This document shows, in pieces, positions 9,509-18,922 of a DNA stretch of 64,000 nt. A program made the translations under genes and the position numbers. Source of the DNA: Pseudopelobacter sp964542535 (lineage in GTDB: Bacteria > Desulfobacterota > Desulfuromonadia > Geobacterales > Pseudopelobacteraceae); contig CAZIUE010000003.1 in NCBI GenBank assembly GCA_964542535.1, positions 62,001 to 126,000 of the forward strand. The letters run 5' to 3'. The first letter of the stretch is position 1. Each line of letters begins with the position of its first letter. Below the pieces are notes generated by a model. The model was not told where the DNA came from. It ran no database searches and saw nothing but the letters and a program-made list of their open reading frames with translations.

Positions 9509-10516
9509 ATGACCCCCCAAGAACTGGAGGCATCCATCCGGGATGGCCGGCTGCCCACGGTCTGCTATCTCTACGGCGAGGAATCCTTTCTGGTCGAACG
9601 GGCCACCGGTCTGCTTCTGGAAAAGGCCGTGGATGCGGGGCTCAAGGATTTCAACTACAACGTCTTCTTCGGCAACGAATCACGGGGCGTGGATATCGTG
9701 GATGCGGCCCAGACCCTGCCCATGTTCGCCGAACGGAGGGCCGTGCTGGTCAAGCGCGCCGAACTGCTGAAAGCCGAGGCCCTGGAACTGCTGCTGGGCT
9801 ACCTGCGGTCTCCGGCGCCCGGTACCTGCCTGATATTCAACGGCATCAAGATTGACCAGCGCAAGAAATTCTTCCAGGAGCTGAAAAAACTGGGAGCCTT
9901 GGTGGAGTTCAAGCGTCTCTACGAGAACCGACTCTCCGGTTTCATTCTGGGGGAGGCCAGGTCCCAGGGGAAAACCATGGATCCGGCCGCCGCCGACCTG
10001 CTCTCGTTCCTGGTGGGTAACAACCTGCGGGAGCTCTCCTCCCAGGTGGAGAAGCTGGCGCTCTACGCAGGTTCCCGTGCCCGCGTCACTCTGGATGACG
10101 TGCGGGAGATGGCCAGCAGCAGCAAAGCCTTCACCGTCTTCGAACTGGCCCGTTTCCTGGGTGTCCGGGACCTGGCCGGGGCGCTGAAGAGCATGGACAC
10201 CCTTTTCCGCAACGGCGAGGAGGTGCCCATGATGCTGGGCGCCCTGGCGCGGCATTTCCGTCAGCTGTGGCGGGTCCGGGAACTTCTGGACCGCCGCCTT
10301 CCCCAGGGGGAGATCGCTCGTCAGGCGGGCATCACCAGCTACTTCCTGGGGGAGTACCTGCAACAGGCAAGAAACTTTGCCCCCACCCAGTTGCGCGCCA
10401 TCTTCCAGGAGCTGTACCGCTGCGATGTCTCTTCCAAGAGCGGCGGCAATCCCTACACGCTGATGCACGGCCTGGTGACCGGGATCTGCGGCAATGCCGT
10501 TCGTATGGACGCGTAG
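9509..10516 (+). CDS. holA: DNA polymerase III delta subunit
   Basis: HolA is the clamp-loader subunit that opens the sliding clamp. The 335-residue protein begins with the typical CYLYGEESFLVERA and continues with NYNVFFG and a central SFLVGNNLRELSSQVEKLALY. The C-terminal collar domain (LGALARHFRQLWRVRELL) is complete. The ATG overlaps the lptE stop region by spacing (1 nt gap), so the genes are coupled. A strong hairpin terminator follows at 10541-10578. Confidence 0.94.
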   Translation: MTPQELEASIRDGRLPTVCYLYGEESFLVERATGLLLEKAVDAGLKDFNYNVFFGNESRGVDIVDAAQTLPMFAERRAVLVKRAELLKAEALELLLGYLRSPAPGTCLIFNGIKIDQRKKFFQELKKLGALVEFKRLYENRLSGFILGEARSQGKTMDPAAADLLSFLVGNNLRELSSQVEKLALYAGSRARVTLDDVREMASSSKAFTVFELARFLGVRDLAGALKSMDTLFRNGEEVPMMLGALARHFRQLWRVRELLDRRLPQGEIARQAGITSYFLGEYLQQARNFAPTQLRAIFQELYRCDVSSKSGGNPYTLMHGLVTGICGNAVRMDA

Positions 10517-10540
10517 ATCGCGGAAACGTTGAGATTGAAT

Positions 10541-10578
10541 GCAAAAACGCCGTGAAACATGGTTCACGGCGTTTTTGC
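10541..10578. terminator. Bidirectional intrinsic terminator
   Basis: A perfect 16-bp stem (gcaaaaacgccgtgaa / ttcacggcgtttttgc) with a 6-nt loop lies between the converging holA and the small minus-strand regulatory-domain gene. The A-run on one side and the T-run on the other make it usable in both directions. Confidence 0.9.
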
Positions 10579-10639
10579 GTAGACGGCTGCACGAGAGAGA
10601 ACCGGAAGACGGCACCAGGTAGAAGAGAGGGAAGGCGGC

Positions 10640-10849
10640 TCAGTCGTCCTTCCTGATGCGAACCACCTGGCAGATGCCGGGCATGGCCTCGATCTCCTGG
10701 TCGTTCAGAGTGTCGGTGTCGCCGATGACGCCGATGATGGTGCGGTTGGCGCCGGTGGACTGGTGGATGTCAAAATCGCGACTGATCAGGTACTCCTTGA
10801 TCTGGTCAAGCGTCTCTTCCGGGGCATGTTTCTTCATGATTATCAGCAT
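10640..10849 (-). CDS. Stand-alone DAHP-synthase ferredoxin-like regulatory domain
   Basis: A 69-residue protein that matches, over its whole length, the N-terminal ferredoxin-like domain of Thermotoga-type DAHP synthases. It begins MLIIMKKHAPEETLDQIKEY and carries the characteristic RTIIGVIGD and a final VVRIRKDD. In full-length enzymes this domain mediates feedback inhibition by Tyr/Phe, but here no catalytic barrel follows. The ATG at 10849 has GAGAGG about 11 nt upstream, whereas the longer TTG at 10861 lacks spacing. It lies 81 bp downstream of a chorismate mutase gene. A role in sensing aromatic amino acids is inference. Confidence 0.75.
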   Translation of the reverse strand: MLIIMKKHAPEETLDQIKEYLISRDFDIHQSTGANRTIIGVIGDTDTLNDQEIEAMPGICQVVRIRKDD

Positions 10850-10930
10850 GGTACGTCGCAACCTCTCAATGAATGCGTCAGTCCTGTCAACAAACTCCCC
10901 TCCCCGAAGCGCGGGGCACGGGGTGAGCGG

Positions 10931-11227
10931 CTATCCTTCTTCCCCCTCGGCATGGGACATGATCCGTTCCAGACGCCGGGATTCATCCACCACCCTCTCG
11001 AACAGGCGCACGATGGCATCGCTGTCCAGGGGGCCGGGGTTCTCCTCTTTCATACGGGCGAAGATTCGCTTTTCCCGTGCGGGATCGAACACCGGCAGGT
11101 TGAGCCCCTTCTTGAGGTGGCCGATTTCCAGTGCCAGTCGGGCGCGCTCGTTGAAGATGCGCAACAGCACGTCGTCCAGAAGGTCGATGCGTTTCCTGAT
11201 GTCGCCGATGTCCACGGGTCTCTCCAT
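10931..11227 (-). CDS. aroQ: Chorismate mutase, AroQ type, stand-alone
   Basis: A 98-residue all-helical chorismate mutase that would convert chorismate to prephenate for Phe/Tyr synthesis. The pattern matches the E. coli P-protein mutase domain: an Arg in IRKRIDLLD, Arg/Lys in NERARLALEIGHLKKG, and the Asp-x-x-Arg-Glu motif in DPAREKRI. At the position of E. coli Gln88 the alignment suggests a Glu (SRRLE), which also occurs in some family members. It starts 3 nt after the nadB stop codon and so is probably coupled to it. No prephenate dehydratase domain is attached. Confidence 0.88.
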   Translation of the reverse strand: MERPVDIGDIRKRIDLLDDVLLRIFNERARLALEIGHLKKGLNLPVFDPAREKRIFARMKEENPGPLDSDAIVRLFERVVDESRRLERIMSHAEGEEG

Positions 11228-11230
11228 GGG

Positions 11231-12826
11231 CTAGAACTCTTTCCTGATGAAGGTGTCGTGGCGGCAGTTCACGTCGTCCCGCTCCGGATAGTCGATGGTG
11301 TAGTGCAGGCCGCGGGACTCCTTGCGCATCTGGGCGCAGGCCACGATCAGCTGGGCCACGGTGGCGATGTTGCGCAGCTCGATCAGGTCCGAGGTGATGA
11401 TCACGTTCCAGTAGTACTCCTCGATCTCGCTCTGGATCAGCTCAACGCGACGCATGGCCCGGGCCAGGCGTTTGTCCGAGCGAACGATGCCCACGTAGTT
11501 CCACATGAACCGCCGGATTTCGTCCCAGTTGTTGGAAACCACCACCATCTCGTCGCTGTTGGTGGCGGTGCCCGAATTCCAGAATGGTATCTCCACCGTC
11601 TCCTGGCGCAACTGTTTGATCGCCTCCACCGTATGCCGGTAGGCACGGTTGGCGTAGACGGCCGCTTCCAGGAGCGAGTTGCTGGCCAGGCGGTTGGCGC
11701 CGTGCAGACCGGAGAAAGTCACCTCACCAATGGCGTAGAGGGCCGTCAGGTCGGTCTCGCCGTTGGTGTTCACCGCCACGCCGCCGCAGAGGTAGTGGGC
11801 CGCCGGCACCACCGGCAGCCACTCTTTGGTCATGTCCAGACCCAGTTCCAGACACGTCTGGTAGATGTTGGGGAATCGGTTGCGCACCACGTCGGACGGT
11901 TCGTGGGTGATGTCCAGATAGACGCAGTCGTCGCCGCTCATCTTCATCTCGTTGTCGATGGCGCGGGCCACGATATCCCGGGGGGCCAGGTCTTTCAACT
12001 TGTGGTACTTCTCCATGAATGCGGTGCCGTCGCGCCGGCGCAGGATTGCCCCTTCGCCGCGCACCGCCTCGGAGATCAGGAACGACTTGCCCTGGGGATG
12101 GAAGAGGGTGGTGGGGTGGAACTGCATGAACTCCATGTTGGCGATGGTCGCCCCGGCCCGGTAGGCCATGGCAACGCCGTCCCCCGAGGCGATGTCCGGG
12201 TTGCAGGTGTACAGATAGACCTTGCCCGCCCCGCCGCTGGCCAGAAGCGTGATCTGGGATGAAAAAGTCTTGACCGTTTTCCCCTTGATGTCCAGGACAT
12301 AGGCGCCAAGGCAGCGGTTCTCGGAGGGGGGGACACAGAAGAGCTTGGAGGCGGTGATCAGGTCGATGGCGATGTGGTGTTCGTAGATGGTGATGTTGTG
12401 GTGGTTGCGGGCCGCTTCCACCAGGGCGCGCTGGATCTCGCGGCCGGTGATGTCCTCGGCGTGCAGGATGCGCCGGGCGCTGTGCCCCCCCTCGCGGGTT
12501 AGATCGTAACTGGCCCCCTTGGTGGTGAACTTGACCCCCCAGTCGATCAGGTTCCTGATGGTCTGGGGCCCCTCTTCCACCACCATGCGCACCACATCCT
12601 CGTGGCAGATGCCGGCGCCCGCCACCATGGTGTCGTTGATATGGGCATCGAACGAATCCTCGGAGGAAATGACGGAGGCGATCCCCCCCTGCGCATAGTT
12701 CGTGGCTGATTCCGATACATCGTACTTGGTAACAATCGCGACCCGGCCGTGATTCGCGGCCTGGAGGGCGTAGGAGAGGCCGGCGATGCCGCTGCCGATC
12801 ACGAGAAAATCACTTTCGATACGCAT
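11231..12826 (-). CDS. nadB: L-aspartate oxidase
   Basis: NadB oxidises L-aspartate to iminoaspartate, the first step of de novo NAD synthesis, using FAD. The dinucleotide-binding motif VIGSGIAGLSYALQAA is at the N-terminus. The succinate dehydrogenase-like core shows EGGHSARRILHAEDITG and MEFMQFHPT, and the C-terminal helical domain is present. I chose the ATG at 12826 (MRIESDFLVIG, 531 residues) because it puts the FAD motif at the usual place. The frame stays open 47 codons further upstream without family resemblance. nadA and nadC are not adjacent. The gene heads the unit nadB-aroQ-regulatory domain. Confidence 0.95.
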   Translation of the reverse strand: MRIESDFLVIGSGIAGLSYALQAANHGRVAIVTKYDVSESATNYAQGGIASVISSEDSFDAHINDTMVAGAGICHEDVVRMVVEEGPQTIRNLIDWGVKFTTKGASYDLTREGGHSARRILHAEDITGREIQRALVEAARNHHNITIYEHHIAIDLITASKLFCVPPSENRCLGAYVLDIKGKTVKTFSSQITLLASGGAGKVYLYTCNPDIASGDGVAMAYRAGATIANMEFMQFHPTTLFHPQGKSFLISEAVRGEGAILRRRDGTAFMEKYHKLKDLAPRDIVARAIDNEMKMSGDDCVYLDITHEPSDVVRNRFPNIYQTCLELGLDMTKEWLPVVPAAHYLCGGVAVNTNGETDLTALYAIGEVTFSGLHGANRLASNSLLEAAVYANRAYRHTVEAIKQLRQETVEIPFWNSGTATNSDEMVVVSNNWDEIRRFMWNYVGIVRSDKRLARAMRRVELIQSEIEEYYWNVIITSDLIELRNIATVAQLIVACAQMRKESRGLHYTIDYPERDDVNCRHDTFIRKEF

Positions 12827-13259
12827 GTCAGGGGATCCCCTTGCGGATATGGTGGACAAAACGTGGGGATTATTGTCCCCTGGTGCCGGTTTGTCAAGCA
12901 GAGAGGGGTTTATAACCATGTCTCGACGTTCATTGTCAGGGACAGCCCCTGGAGGTCGTGCCGGCACCAGGGCGGGGGGCGCTGTGGGTTATATCTATAC
13001 AACTGATTGAATCATGATCGAAAATGGATATGATAGGCGCTGTTCCGGACGATTTTCTTCCCCGCTCTCCGGGTGGGGCGCCACTCGGCCGGTTTGAAGC
13101 ACAAAGGGTATCGCATGTGGCGTGCCATGAATCCGCGCCAAGAAAACAGGCTGCCCACTCGTAGGCGCACACGACGTAACCGTCGGCGCTAACCCGATGT
13201 TCCACCCGGCAATGGACTTGTTTGGCAATGAAGGTTCCTGCATTCGGGGTACTCTGGAC
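12827..13259. other. 433-bp intergenic region between divergent nadB and autotransporter
   Basis: No convincing gene is present. Short open frames exist on both strands, but they have no ribosome site and no family resemblance. It must hold the promoters of nadB (leftward) and of the autotransporter gene (rightward). I see no clear -35/-10 pair and no known riboswitch core that I could defend. A region around 13090-13190 is rich in short complementary segments and could be a structured leader of the autotransporter mRNA. Confidence 0.5.
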
Positions 13260-15992
13260 ATGAGCTCTCGTGATTCCCGTCATATCGTCGTCTCAACAGC
13301 GCCGCGGCTGCTGATTCTGGTCGCTGCCGGACTCTTCCTGTGCGCCGGCAGAGTGTATTCAGGTGAGCCCGCTGCCTACCTTCAGGCAACCAGTGCGGCC
13401 CAGATTCACGCCGCAGACCCGGCAGGCTGGGTTGCGACGGATCTGAAGACCGTGAGCGCCCCCGGTGACGGCAACACCTGGTCAGGCGGCAACGTGCTGG
13501 TACGGGCTTTCACCAATCCCCAGTACTACAACCTGTCAGATGCGGGTAAAAAATACCAGAACCTCTGGCCGGGAGCTCTCTGGGTGACCACCGGCAATGA
13601 GCTGCCTGCCTGGTACCGTGACCCGGCCAACGGGGTAACCGCCGGGAACGTTTCCCTGAAAACGGTACAGATCCACGGGCTTCCCACGTCGTCGCTGCAC
13701 CAGTACAACGCGATTGTCGAGATTCTGGTCGACCCGTCCAAGTTGATCCGCCCCACCAGAGACCCCAGTATTGCCGCCCAACCGACGGCTCTTCCCACGG
13801 AACCGTTTGCCCCCAGGCCAGCCACGCTCTCCCAGGCGGACTACGACGCGTACACGGCGTGGTACGCAGCCACCATCACCTCGAGTTACGGAGCTTCACA
13901 TCCCGACAACCGGTATCCCTGGACGCAGCTGGGCTATACCTACAGGTGGGGAGAGGATCAGGCGAGCCTCCCATCCATCCGGGGACTCAGCGAGTTTGTC
14001 GTGCTGGGCACGAGATCGGGAGTGACCTCGCCGCTGGAGACCTTCGCGGTCTACTCGCTGCAATCGTACCTGTATCGTGTGGGAACCGATGGCGATGGAG
14101 TTGGCGACTTCACCGTTACCGGCTCGCTCGATACCCTCTGGAGCGGCACGAAATTTCAGCCCGGCGGCAGCAGCATCACCATATGCAAGGAGGGGGTCGT
14201 GCGGGGGGGGGAGGGGATTTACCTGTCGTCCGGAGGCTATACCCTCATCAACAACGGCAGCATCATCGGCCCGACCACCCAGAAGTATTACGGTGACGGT
14301 CCTGCCGGCGCCAGCGTCTATTTCCGTGATGGCGGAACCCTGATAAACGGGGCCGGTGGCGTCATGGAAGGCGATGACGTTGCCATCCAGGGGAGCGCCG
14401 CGGGGCAGGGGGTACGCGTCACCACCTACGGATACCTGGCGGGTAGTGGTCATGCCATGAAGACCGGAGCCGGCAACGACAGCCTGATTGTCGAAAACGG
14501 CGGCATCATTCGGGGAACCGTTGCCCTGGGAACGGGAACCGACGAGATTCGGTTCGGTGCGGGCTCAACCTGGCATACCATGCTGGACAGAACCGGCGGC
14601 ACTGCTTCGACCCTTCAGGCTGCCGCGATCTCGCTTCAGGAGGGGAGCGCCGTGACGCCCCTCTTTACCGGAACCGGACTGCTCCCCCCTTCATCAAGCT
14701 ACGTCTTAACCCAGGGGAGCGTCAGCGGCTCCTTTTCGTATCTGACCGACCGGTATCCGCTCTTTGACTTTGCGCTGACCACCAGCGGCGGTTCACTGAA
14801 TCTGATGGTCACGCGTATTCCCTATGGGGATGTCGTAACAGCCTATGATCCCGGCCTGGCGCCGCTGGCCGAGGAGCTGTATCGCCAGCTGGGCACGGCA
14901 TCAGGTGACATGGCGGTCGTACTTGCCACCATTGACGCCATGGGGAGCAACCGCACCGTTGCGGGGGCGCTGCGTCAACTGGGCCCTGGCCTGAATACGG
15001 TCGTGCCCCGGATTTCATTTGCGACGGATCGCGCCCGTCTTGGCCGCCTGCAACAGCGCGCCAGATCTCTGGAAGGGGAACGGGAGCGGCCGGTCAGGTA
15101 CGCGTCACTGCCGGTACACAGCGATGCCGGGCCTGTGCCGCGCCGTTCAGCAGGCGATGGCTGGAAAGGGTTTATCGTTGCGGCGGGTGACTGGGGTCAT
15201 CAGGATTCGGAAGGGGTGCTCCCCGGCTTCAGCTATGATGGCTGGTCGACTCAGGCGGGACTGGAGAGAAACGTCAGTTCTTCCTTTAGTCTCGGCTTCT
15301 CCCTGGGTGGTGCCCAGACCTCCGCGAGGAGCAAGGATGCCGGATCGAGTTCCCTCGCCATGGACAGCATCACCGCGAGCCTGTTCGCCTCCATGGCCTC
15401 CGGCCTGCTGCATACGGACCTGATACTTGGCTACGGTTATACCCGTTACGACAGCAGGCGCAGGATCCTCTTCGACGGCATCGACCGGACCGCCTCGGGC
15501 AGCTTTGACGGGCATCAGCTCTCCGCGCTGGTCAGCAGCGGATATCGCTTCACGCTTGGCCCGGCGCTCTACGTCGAACCGGTTGCGGGCGCGTATCTGT
15601 CAGGCCTGTTTCAGGGAGGGTATGCCGAGTCCGGCGCCGGGGCGGCAAATCTCCGGGTGTACGGCACGGACGACTGGTCGGTACGGAGCATCATCGGTCC
15701 GCGAATCGGTACCCGCCTGGACGCGGGAAACGGCGAGGTGGAGTTGCTGCTGTCCGCGTTCTGGAGTCATGAGTTCAATGACAGGCCCTACGGAGTCACC
15801 TCCTCCTTTTCCGGTAATGACGGCAGGTTCTGGACCGACGGCATACGGTACGACCGGGACAGCGCCGATGTCTCATGCCGGTTGCGGTATCAGTTTCTGA
15901 ACAACGGAGCCGTTTCCGCTGAATATGCGGTCAGCGCCGCTCCGGCAAGCATGGCGCACAGCGCCAGGCTGGAACTGACGTGGTACTTCTGA
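13260..15992 (+). CDS. Autotransporter (type Va secretion) with beta-helix-like passenger
   Basis: A 910-residue secreted protein. The N-terminal signal peptide is Arg/His-containing followed by LLILVAAGLFLCAG. The passenger (to about residue 600) has Gly/Asn-rich repeats such as LINNGSIIG, TLINGAGGVMEG and NGGIIRGTV, typical of pertactin-like beta helices. The last 290 residues form the autotransporter barrel: GFIVAAGDWG, YDGWSTQAGLERN, VEPVAGAYL, and the terminal LELTWYF with C-terminal Phe as the outer-membrane insertion signal. I chose ATG 13260 over an upstream in-frame start because the signal peptide begins there. The cargo function is unknown, and no protease triad is evident. Confidence 0.88.
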   Translation: MSSRDSRHIVVSTAPRLLILVAAGLFLCAGRVYSGEPAAYLQATSAAQIHAADPAGWVATDLKTVSAPGDGNTWSGGNVLVRAFTNPQYYNLSDAGKKYQNLWPGALWVTTGNELPAWYRDPANGVTAGNVSLKTVQIHGLPTSSLHQYNAIVEILVDPSKLIRPTRDPSIAAQPTALPTEPFAPRPATLSQADYDAYTAWYAATITSSYGASHPDNRYPWTQLGYTYRWGEDQASLPSIRGLSEFVVLGTRSGVTSPLETFAVYSLQSYLYRVGTDGDGVGDFTVTGSLDTLWSGTKFQPGGSSITICKEGVVRGGEGIYLSSGGYTLINNGSIIGPTTQKYYGDGPAGASVYFRDGGTLINGAGGVMEGDDVAIQGSAAGQGVRVTTYGYLAGSGHAMKTGAGNDSLIVENGGIIRGTVALGTGTDEIRFGAGSTWHTMLDRTGGTASTLQAAAISLQEGSAVTPLFTGTGLLPPSSSYVLTQGSVSGSFSYLTDRYPLFDFALTTSGGSLNLMVTRIPYGDVVTAYDPGLAPLAEELYRQLGTASGDMAVVLATIDAMGSNRTVAGALRQLGPGLNTVVPRISFATDRARLGRLQQRARSLEGERERPVRYASLPVHSDAGPVPRRSAGDGWKGFIVAAGDWGHQDSEGVLPGFSYDGWSTQAGLERNVSSSFSLGFSLGGAQTSARSKDAGSSSLAMDSITASLFASMASGLLHTDLILGYGYTRYDSRRRILFDGIDRTASGSFDGHQLSALVSSGYRFTLGPALYVEPVAGAYLSGLFQGGYAESGAGAANLRVYGTDDWSVRSIIGPRIGTRLDAGNGEVELLLSAFWSHEFNDRPYGVTSSFSGNDGRFWTDGIRYDRDSADVSCRLRYQFLNNGAVSAEYAVSAAPASMAHSARLELTWYF

Positions 15993-16005
15993 AGCTTTGA
16001 CGTCC

Positions 16006-16039
16006 GGTGCGCCTTCCCCGTGGAAGGGGAGGGCGCACC
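16006..16039. terminator. Hairpin between convergent autotransporter and clpB
   Basis: A 14-bp stem (ggtgcgccttcccc / ggggagggcgcacc, one G-U pair) with a 6-nt loop lies in the 56-bp gap between two converging genes. There is no U-run, so its efficiency as an intrinsic terminator is uncertain. Confidence 0.6.
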
Positions 16040-16048
16040 GCCGGTACA

Positions 16049-18658
16049 TCAGGCTCCAACCTCCACCACCAGTTCGCCGTTCTTCAGTTCCACCGATAAT
16101 TCCCCCCCCTCGGCTACAGTGCCACCGATGATGGCCCGGGCAACGCGGGTCTCCAGTTCGCGCTGCAGGAAACGCTTCAGGGGGCGGGCGCCGTACACCG
16201 GGTCGTAGCCGCTCTCGGCGATGAAGCGTTTCGCCTCATCGCTCAACCTGAGGGTTATCTGCTGTTCCTTCAGGCGCAGCACCAGCTGCCTGGCCAACAG
16301 ATCGGTGATCTTCACGATCTCGTCGGGATGGAGCGGCTTGAAGAGCACGATGTCGTCCACCCGGTTGAGGAACTCGGGACGGAACCCGGCCCGAAGCTCG
16401 TTCATCACCATCGTGCGGGCACTTTCGCGGATATCTCCCTCAGGGGTGATCCCGTCGATCAGGTGCGGGGCGCCGATGTTGGAGGTCATGATGATCACCG
16501 TGTTCTTGAAGTTGACGATCCTGCCGTGGCTGTCCGTGACCCGGCCGTCGTCAAGGATCTGGAGCAGGATGTTGAACACGTCCGGATGGGCCTTCTCGAT
16601 TTCGTCAAACAGGAGCACGCTGTATGGTTTGCGCCGTACCGCCTCGGTCAGCTGTCCCCCCTCCTCGTACCCCACGTAGCCGGGAGGAGCACCGATGAGC
16701 CGCGACACGGCGAACTTCTCCATGTACTCGGACATGTCGATGCGCACCATGTTTTCCTCCGAGTCGAACAGGGCTTCGGCCAGGGTGCGGGCCAGCTCGG
16801 TCTTACCCACCCCGGTGGGGCCCAGGAAGATGAAGGAGCCGATGGGGCGACGGGGGTCCTTGATGCCGGAACGGGCCCTGAGCACGGCGTCGGCCACCAG
16901 GCGCACCGCCTCGTCCTGGCCCACGACCCGTTGATGCAGGATCTCCTCCAGCTTGAGCAGTTTCTCCCGTTCCCCCTCCACCAGACGCGTGACCGGTATA
17001 CCGGTCCACTTGGCCACGATCTGGGCGATCTCGTCTTCGGTCACCTCTTCCCGGAGCAGTTTCTGCCCCCCCTGGTTGGCGGCCAGGGTAGCTTCCTCGT
17101 TCATGAGCGCCTTCTCCAGGCCGGGCATCTCCGAGTACTTGAGCCGGGAGGCCAGCTCCAGGTTCTGTGACCGCTCCGCCAGCTCGATGTCGCGGCGGGT
17201 CTTCTCGATCTGCTCCCTGAGCGCCTGGATGCGCTGGATAGCGCACTTTTCCGTCTCGTATTGGGCCCGCATGGCGTTGGCCCGCTCCCGGTCGTCGGCC
17301 AGTTCTTTACGCAGCGCATCCAGGCGCTCCAGGCTGGCGCGATCCTTCTCCTTCTTCAGGGCCACTTCTTCGATCTCCAGCTGCGTCACCCGACGGCTGA
17401 TGGTGTCCAGTTCCGAGGGGAGGGAGTCGATTTCGGTGCGCAGCATGGCGCAGGCCTCGTCCACCAGGTCGATGGCCTTGTCCGGCAGAAAACGCTCGGT
17501 GATGTAGCGGTTGGAGAGACTGGCGGCAGCCACCAGAGCCGAATCCTGGATCTTGATGCCGTGGTGCACCTCGAAGCGTTCCTTCAGGCCCCGCAGGATG
17601 GAGACCGTATCCTCAACCGTGGGCTGCTCCACCAGCACCGGCTGGAAGCGCCGTTCCAGGGCGGCGTCCTTCTCAATGTGTTGGCGGTACTCGTCCAGGG
17701 TTGTAGCTCCGATGCAGTGCAGTTCGCCCCGGGCCAGCATCGGCTTGAGCATGTTGCCGGCGTCCATGGCCCCCTCTGCCTTGCCGGCGCCGACAATGGT
17801 GTGCAGTTCGTCGATGAAGAGGATGATCCGCCCCTCTCCCTCCTTGACCTCGTTCAACACGGCCTTCAGGCGCTCCTCGAACTCGCCGCGGTACTTGGCC
17901 CCGGCGATGAGCGATCCCATGTCCAGGGCGAAGATGGTCTTCTTCTTCAGCCCTTCGGGGACGTCGCCGCGCACGATACGCTGGGCCAGTCCCTCCACGA
18001 TGGCGGTCTTGCCCACGCCCGGTTCTCCGATGAGCACCGGGTTGTTTTTGGTCTTGCGGGAGAGGATGCGGATCACCCGACGGATGTCCTCGTCCCGTCC
18101 GATGACCGGGTCCAGTTTGCCGCTCCTGGCCTGCTTTACCAGGTCGCGGCCGTACTTCTCCAGCGCCTCGTAGCTGGCCTCGGGATTCTGGCTCTGCACC
18201 CGCTGGTTGCCGCGCACGTCGGTGAGCGCCGCCAGGAGCTTTTCCCGTTCCAGTCCGGCCTGCTTGAGCAGCCTGCCGGCGGGGGTCTTGTCCCCCTCGG
18301 CCACCAGGGCCGTCAGCAAGTGCTCCACGGAGACGTACTCGTCCTTCAGGCGTTTTGCCTCGCTCTCAGCCTCCACCAGGATGCGGGAGAGGCGCTGGGA
18401 GACGTAGATCTTGCCCGGCTCTACCCCTGGTCCGGACACGCGGGGACGCCGGTCAAGCTCGGTCTCGACCTCTCTGGCCAGCTGCTCCGGTCTGATATCC
18501 ATGCGCTGCAGCAGACGGGGAACCAGCCCGTCTGCCTGGGTCACGAGCGCCCAGAGCAGGTGCTCGCCATCCACTTCCATATGGCCGTAACTCACCGCCT
18601 TGCTCTGGGCCTCGGTCAATGCTTCCTGGGATTTCTGTGTCAGCCGGTTGAGATCCAT
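16049..18658 (-). CDS. clpB: Disaggregase chaperone ClpB
   Basis: A hexameric AAA+ chaperone that threads aggregated proteins together with DnaK. The 869 residues contain the N-terminal Clp repeat domain (MDLNRLTQKSQEALTEAQ), a first Walker A GEPGVGKTA, a long coiled-coil middle domain (about 400-530; ERANAMRAQYETEK), and a second Walker A GPTGVGKTE. Walker B appears as LFIDELHT and LLFDEIEKAHP. The middle domain separates it from ClpA/ClpC. A heat-shock promoter would be expected in the 264-bp gap shared with malQ, but I did not find a well-spaced one. Confidence 0.97.
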   Translation of the reverse strand: MDLNRLTQKSQEALTEAQSKAVSYGHMEVDGEHLLWALVTQADGLVPRLLQRMDIRPEQLAREVETELDRRPRVSGPGVEPGKIYVSQRLSRILVEAESEAKRLKDEYVSVEHLLTALVAEGDKTPAGRLLKQAGLEREKLLAALTDVRGNQRVQSQNPEASYEALEKYGRDLVKQARSGKLDPVIGRDEDIRRVIRILSRKTKNNPVLIGEPGVGKTAIVEGLAQRIVRGDVPEGLKKKTIFALDMGSLIAGAKYRGEFEERLKAVLNEVKEGEGRIILFIDELHTIVGAGKAEGAMDAGNMLKPMLARGELHCIGATTLDEYRQHIEKDAALERRFQPVLVEQPTVEDTVSILRGLKERFEVHHGIKIQDSALVAAASLSNRYITERFLPDKAIDLVDEACAMLRTEIDSLPSELDTISRRVTQLEIEEVALKKEKDRASLERLDALRKELADDRERANAMRAQYETEKCAIQRIQALREQIEKTRRDIELAERSQNLELASRLKYSEMPGLEKALMNEEATLAANQGGQKLLREEVTEDEIAQIVAKWTGIPVTRLVEGEREKLLKLEEILHQRVVGQDEAVRLVADAVLRARSGIKDPRRPIGSFIFLGPTGVGKTELARTLAEALFDSEENMVRIDMSEYMEKFAVSRLIGAPPGYVGYEEGGQLTEAVRRKPYSVLLFDEIEKAHPDVFNILLQILDDGRVTDSHGRIVNFKNTVIIMTSNIGAPHLIDGITPEGDIRESARTMVMNELRAGFRPEFLNRVDDIVLFKPLHPDEIVKITDLLARQLVLRLKEQQITLRLSDEAKRFIAESGYDPVYGARPLKRFLQRELETRVARAIIGGTVAEGGELSVELKNGELVVEVGA

Positions 18659-18922
18659 GATTCGTTCCTCTTTTCTGTCCCGAAACCCTCCACCCGGCCC
18701 TGGGCCCCTGTGGCCCGTCTCACCGGGCGGAGAATTCGTGAAATGTGCTTCATTGAAACGGTAAGCACGGGATGGGGAGAAATCAAGGAGTGGTTATCTG
18801 CTTGTGTATACGGTATACGGTTTTTTGTTTGCATTGGCAGGGCAATTATGGGTATGGTTTGCCAGGTCGTGCCCCGGGAGTCGGGCGGCATGCCGGCCAG
18901 ACCAGCCAAGGGAGGCGCGCAC

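Noticed and set aside
10763..12262. Plus-strand frame of 499 codons over aroQ and nadB
   Set aside because: Antisense shadow of two clearly recognised genes.
13090..13200. c-di-GMP or cobalamin riboswitch before the autotransporter
   Set aside because: None of the conserved core boxes are present in order on either strand.
18659..18800. Heat-shock (sigma-32) promoter for clpB
   Set aside because: CTTGAT and CCCCAT boxes are present on the minus strand but only 4 nt apart, far from the usual 13-17.
17261..18922. N-terminal extension of malQ by 554 codons over clpB
   Set aside because: Amylomaltase homology begins at 18923, where a good Shine-Dalgarno lies; the extension is antisense to clpB.
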